Origin: DASPXY01 sp038227745
Lineage (GTDB): Bacteria > Planctomycetota > Planctomycetia > Gemmatales > Gemmataceae
Reading direction: 5' to 3'
DNA: 5,935 bases
Assembly: GCA_038227745.1 (NCBI GenBank)
Contig: JBBRPS010000658.1
Location: 1-5,935, forward strand
Shown here: one piece after another, positions 4,814-5,935 of the stretch
How positions within the stretch are numbered: position 1 is the stretch's first letter
How the letters are laid out: the number at the start of each line of letters is the position of its first letter
The notes under the pieces: model-generated
Seen by the model: the letters and a program-made list of their open reading frames with translations, nothing else
The model's database searches: none
What the model was told of the DNA's origin: nothing
Made by a program: the position numbers and the translations under genes

Positions 4814-5608
4814 GTGACGAACGACAACATCCACCGACAGATGCGCGGGGCCTACAGGGAGGCGGAGCGCCGCGGAATCGTCAGCCCGGTCTTCGCGACC
4901 CTCCAAAGCGATTCCCCGCACGCGCGGAAGCTTTTCGCCGCGGTCCACGGGGCGCCCATGCCCGGAGGCCGCAGGCGGTCCCGCTACGACCTGGGCGTGG
5001 TGGAAGCCTGGGAGATGTCCGAGGCGGTTCGTTGGCTGCGCACGCACTGTGGCATCGGGGGAGCGGCCGTGGCCAACCTGCTCGAAGCAACCCACCCCCG
5101 TCCGGACCACTGGGCGCTGCTGATCTGCCGGGGGGACCTCGGCATCGCAGGCTTCGACCGCGCCGGGGTGGTGCTCCAGAGTTGCACCTATTACGATGAG
5201 ATCCCGTGTTCCCTCCCCGACGCCTTCGCCGTTCGGGAGGACGGCCTGACCCTGATTCCGCTAGAAAACGTCGGCCCGGGGTCCTCCGTGACGGTCTGTG
5301 GCAGGGACGTGGACGAGGCGGTGACGGCAGCGTCCCTGGCACGTGCCGTCCACCGCCGCGCGCTGCCCCCCGCGGGTGACGGGGAAGGCCAGACCGACCT
5401 CCCCGTCGATGATGCCCTCCTCGCCCTGATACTTCTGAGACTCTACGGCGATCAGCCGCGCCCGGTGGCCGAGACCGTGCGCGCCTTGCGCAAGACCAGG
5501 AACAGGGAGGACCGCTGGTTGTTGACGGTGCTCCGGGCCAACCCGGAGTTGCGCCCGCTGGCAAACCAGGTGGACGACGAACTTACGGGGCCGCCTGCCT
5601 CCAGGTGA
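4814..5608 (+). CDS. Uncharacterised 264-aa protein
   Basis: Starts at GTG with AAGGAGG six bases upstream; third positions are strongly GC throughout, and the product has a balanced soluble composition (MTNDNIHRQMRGAYREAERR...). I do not recognise a family. Visible parts: a charged helical N-terminus (1-45), a Gly/Arg-rich loop (50-57), a helical region with VVEAWEMSEAVRWLRTHCG (62-80), a likely alpha/beta segment with ALLICRGDLGIAGFDRAGVV (101-120), a Cys-containing stretch LQSCTYYDEIPCSL (121-134), and a C-terminal helical region (199-255: DDALLALILLRLYGD, then WLLTVLRANPELRPLANQVDDEL). No signal peptide or membrane span is evident. It is on the regulator's strand but 590 bases downstream with its own leader, so it is probably a separate transcription unit. 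Its TGA overlaps a possible GTG start (GTGA) of the next small ORF. Function unknown; its last hydrophobic helix could mediate a protein contact. Confidence 0.72.
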   Translation: MTNDNIHRQMRGAYREAERRGIVSPVFATLQSDSPHARKLFAAVHGAPMPGGRRRSRYDLGVVEAWEMSEAVRWLRTHCGIGGAAVANLLEATHPRPDHWALLICRGDLGIAGFDRAGVVLQSCTYYDEIPCSLPDAFAVREDGLTLIPLENVGPGSSVTVCGRDVDEAVTAASLARAVHRRALPPAGDGEGQTDLPVDDALLALILLRLYGDQPRPVAETVRALRKTRNREDRWLLTVLRANPELRPLANQVDDELTGPPASR

Positions 5609-5856
5609 GCAAGCATGCTGAGGCTCTTGACGCCGTCGATGAAGGCGTCGCGGCCTGGCTGGCGACGTGCCCTGCGATGCCGCGACGGCCCTGCGCCGGC
5701 GGCAACGGCCGCCGTCCCGGGTACTCCCCGACGACCGTGTCCTTGTTCTCTTGCCGGCCGGCAACGGAGCGACTTCCGGGCGGTTCACGCCGACCGTCAG
5801 GGATCGGCACGTCCGCTGCCCTTCATCCTCTGAAAGAACATCCGTCCGACGACTGA
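5605..5856 (+). CDS. Possible small coupled ORF, likely broken (83 aa)
   Basis: The GTG at 5605 overlaps the preceding TGA (GTGA), and the first codons read MSKHAEALDAVDEGVAAWLA, a plausible helical start. No ribosome binding site is visible within the end of the upstream gene. After about 5665 the third-position GC signal is better in another plus frame (from GTG 5667: PPSRVLPDDRVLVLLPAGN... RFTPTVRDRHVRC), suggesting a frameshifted or decayed gene, or no gene at all. No family is recognised. Confidence 0.25.
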   Translation: MSKHAEALDAVDEGVAAWLATCPAMPRRPCAGGNGRRPGYSPTTVSLFSCRPATERLPGGSRRPSGIGTSAALHPLKEHPSDD

Positions 5857-5935
5857 CATCGACAGCTTGATCGAGCAGCTGAAGAGTCATCCAGGGAGGT
5901 CGGCAACGTCCGCTCTCCAGAAAGCGGCCACCACG
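5834..5935 (+). CDS. Open frame running off the right edge
   Basis: After TGA 5831-5833 this frame is open to the window end and reads DIDSLIEQLKSHPGRSATSA, which is protein-like. The only conventional start is TTG 5867, without a clear ribosome binding site. It may be the beginning of a gene continuing outside, or another fragment of the broken region before it. Confidence 0.25.

Noticed and set aside
4255..5199. Plus-strand 314-aa open frame
   Set aside because: It overlaps the 264-aa gene in another frame and its composition there is Arg/Pro/Gly-rich, typical of an out-of-frame reading. Only a short piece near 4627-4700 looks coding-like.
5261..5890. Minus-strand 209-aa open frame
   Set aside because: It runs antisense to the well-supported 264-aa gene, has no ribosome binding site noticed, and shows a low-complexity Arg-rich composition.
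1..5935. tRNA gene, attachment-site repeats or CRISPR array
   Set aside because: I saw no tRNA-like cloverleaf, no regularly spaced repeats and no direct repeat that could be matched as attL/attR; the element ends are probably outside the window.

Overview
The window is GC-rich bacterial accessory DNA and looks like one end of an integrative element, or phage-like island, of a planctomycete (probably Gemmataceae-like). That assignment rests on the family style of the integrase C-terminus, of the HTH_17-type protein (EFTVREWCRRGRV... ISHPELLRI) and of the regulator (HWLLTGQGEPF). It comes from recall of families and was not searched.

Layout. (1) 2-1135 (+): a tyrosine recombinase, cut by the left edge, with all main catalytic residues visible. 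(2) 3281-1115 (-): a compact three-gene run that converges on the integrase and overlaps its end by 21 bp. It reads in transcription order as an AAA+ ATPase (2280-3281), a small ORF coupled to it by an ATGA overlap (2077-2283, perhaps once extending to 2008 through an in-frame TAG), and a 274-aa protein with a C-terminal excisionase/MerR-like helix-turn-helix (1115-1939). (3) 3282-3413: a divergent control region with an AT-rich palindromic patch. (4) 3414-4223 (+): a CI-like XRE regulator divergent from the ATPase operon. (5) 4224-4813: no confident gene, but open frames with coding-like third-position GC that may be decayed coding DNA. (6) 4814-5608 (+): a 264-aa protein of unknown family with an excellent ribosome binding site at a GTG start. 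(7) 5605-5935: short, weak, possibly broken ORFs up to the right edge.

The strongest unexpected signal is a 100-bp miniature inverted-repeat element (2929-3028) inside the ATPase gene. It has 29-bp terminal inverted repeats (26/29 matching) and is flanked by TA on both sides, as for Tc1/mariner-IS630-type elements. Element plus duplicated TA is 102 bp, exactly 34 codons, so the ATPase frame stays open. The insertion sits right after the strand that should carry Walker B, so the protein is intact in length but perhaps altered in catalysis. A second signal is a 17-bp sequence present as inverted copies at both ends of the same ATPase gene.

Working model (inference): integrase and HTH protein serve as integration/excision functions, the CI-like regulator sits at a divergent switch, and the AAA+ ATPase with its small partner supplies an element-specific function that cannot be read from sequence alone.
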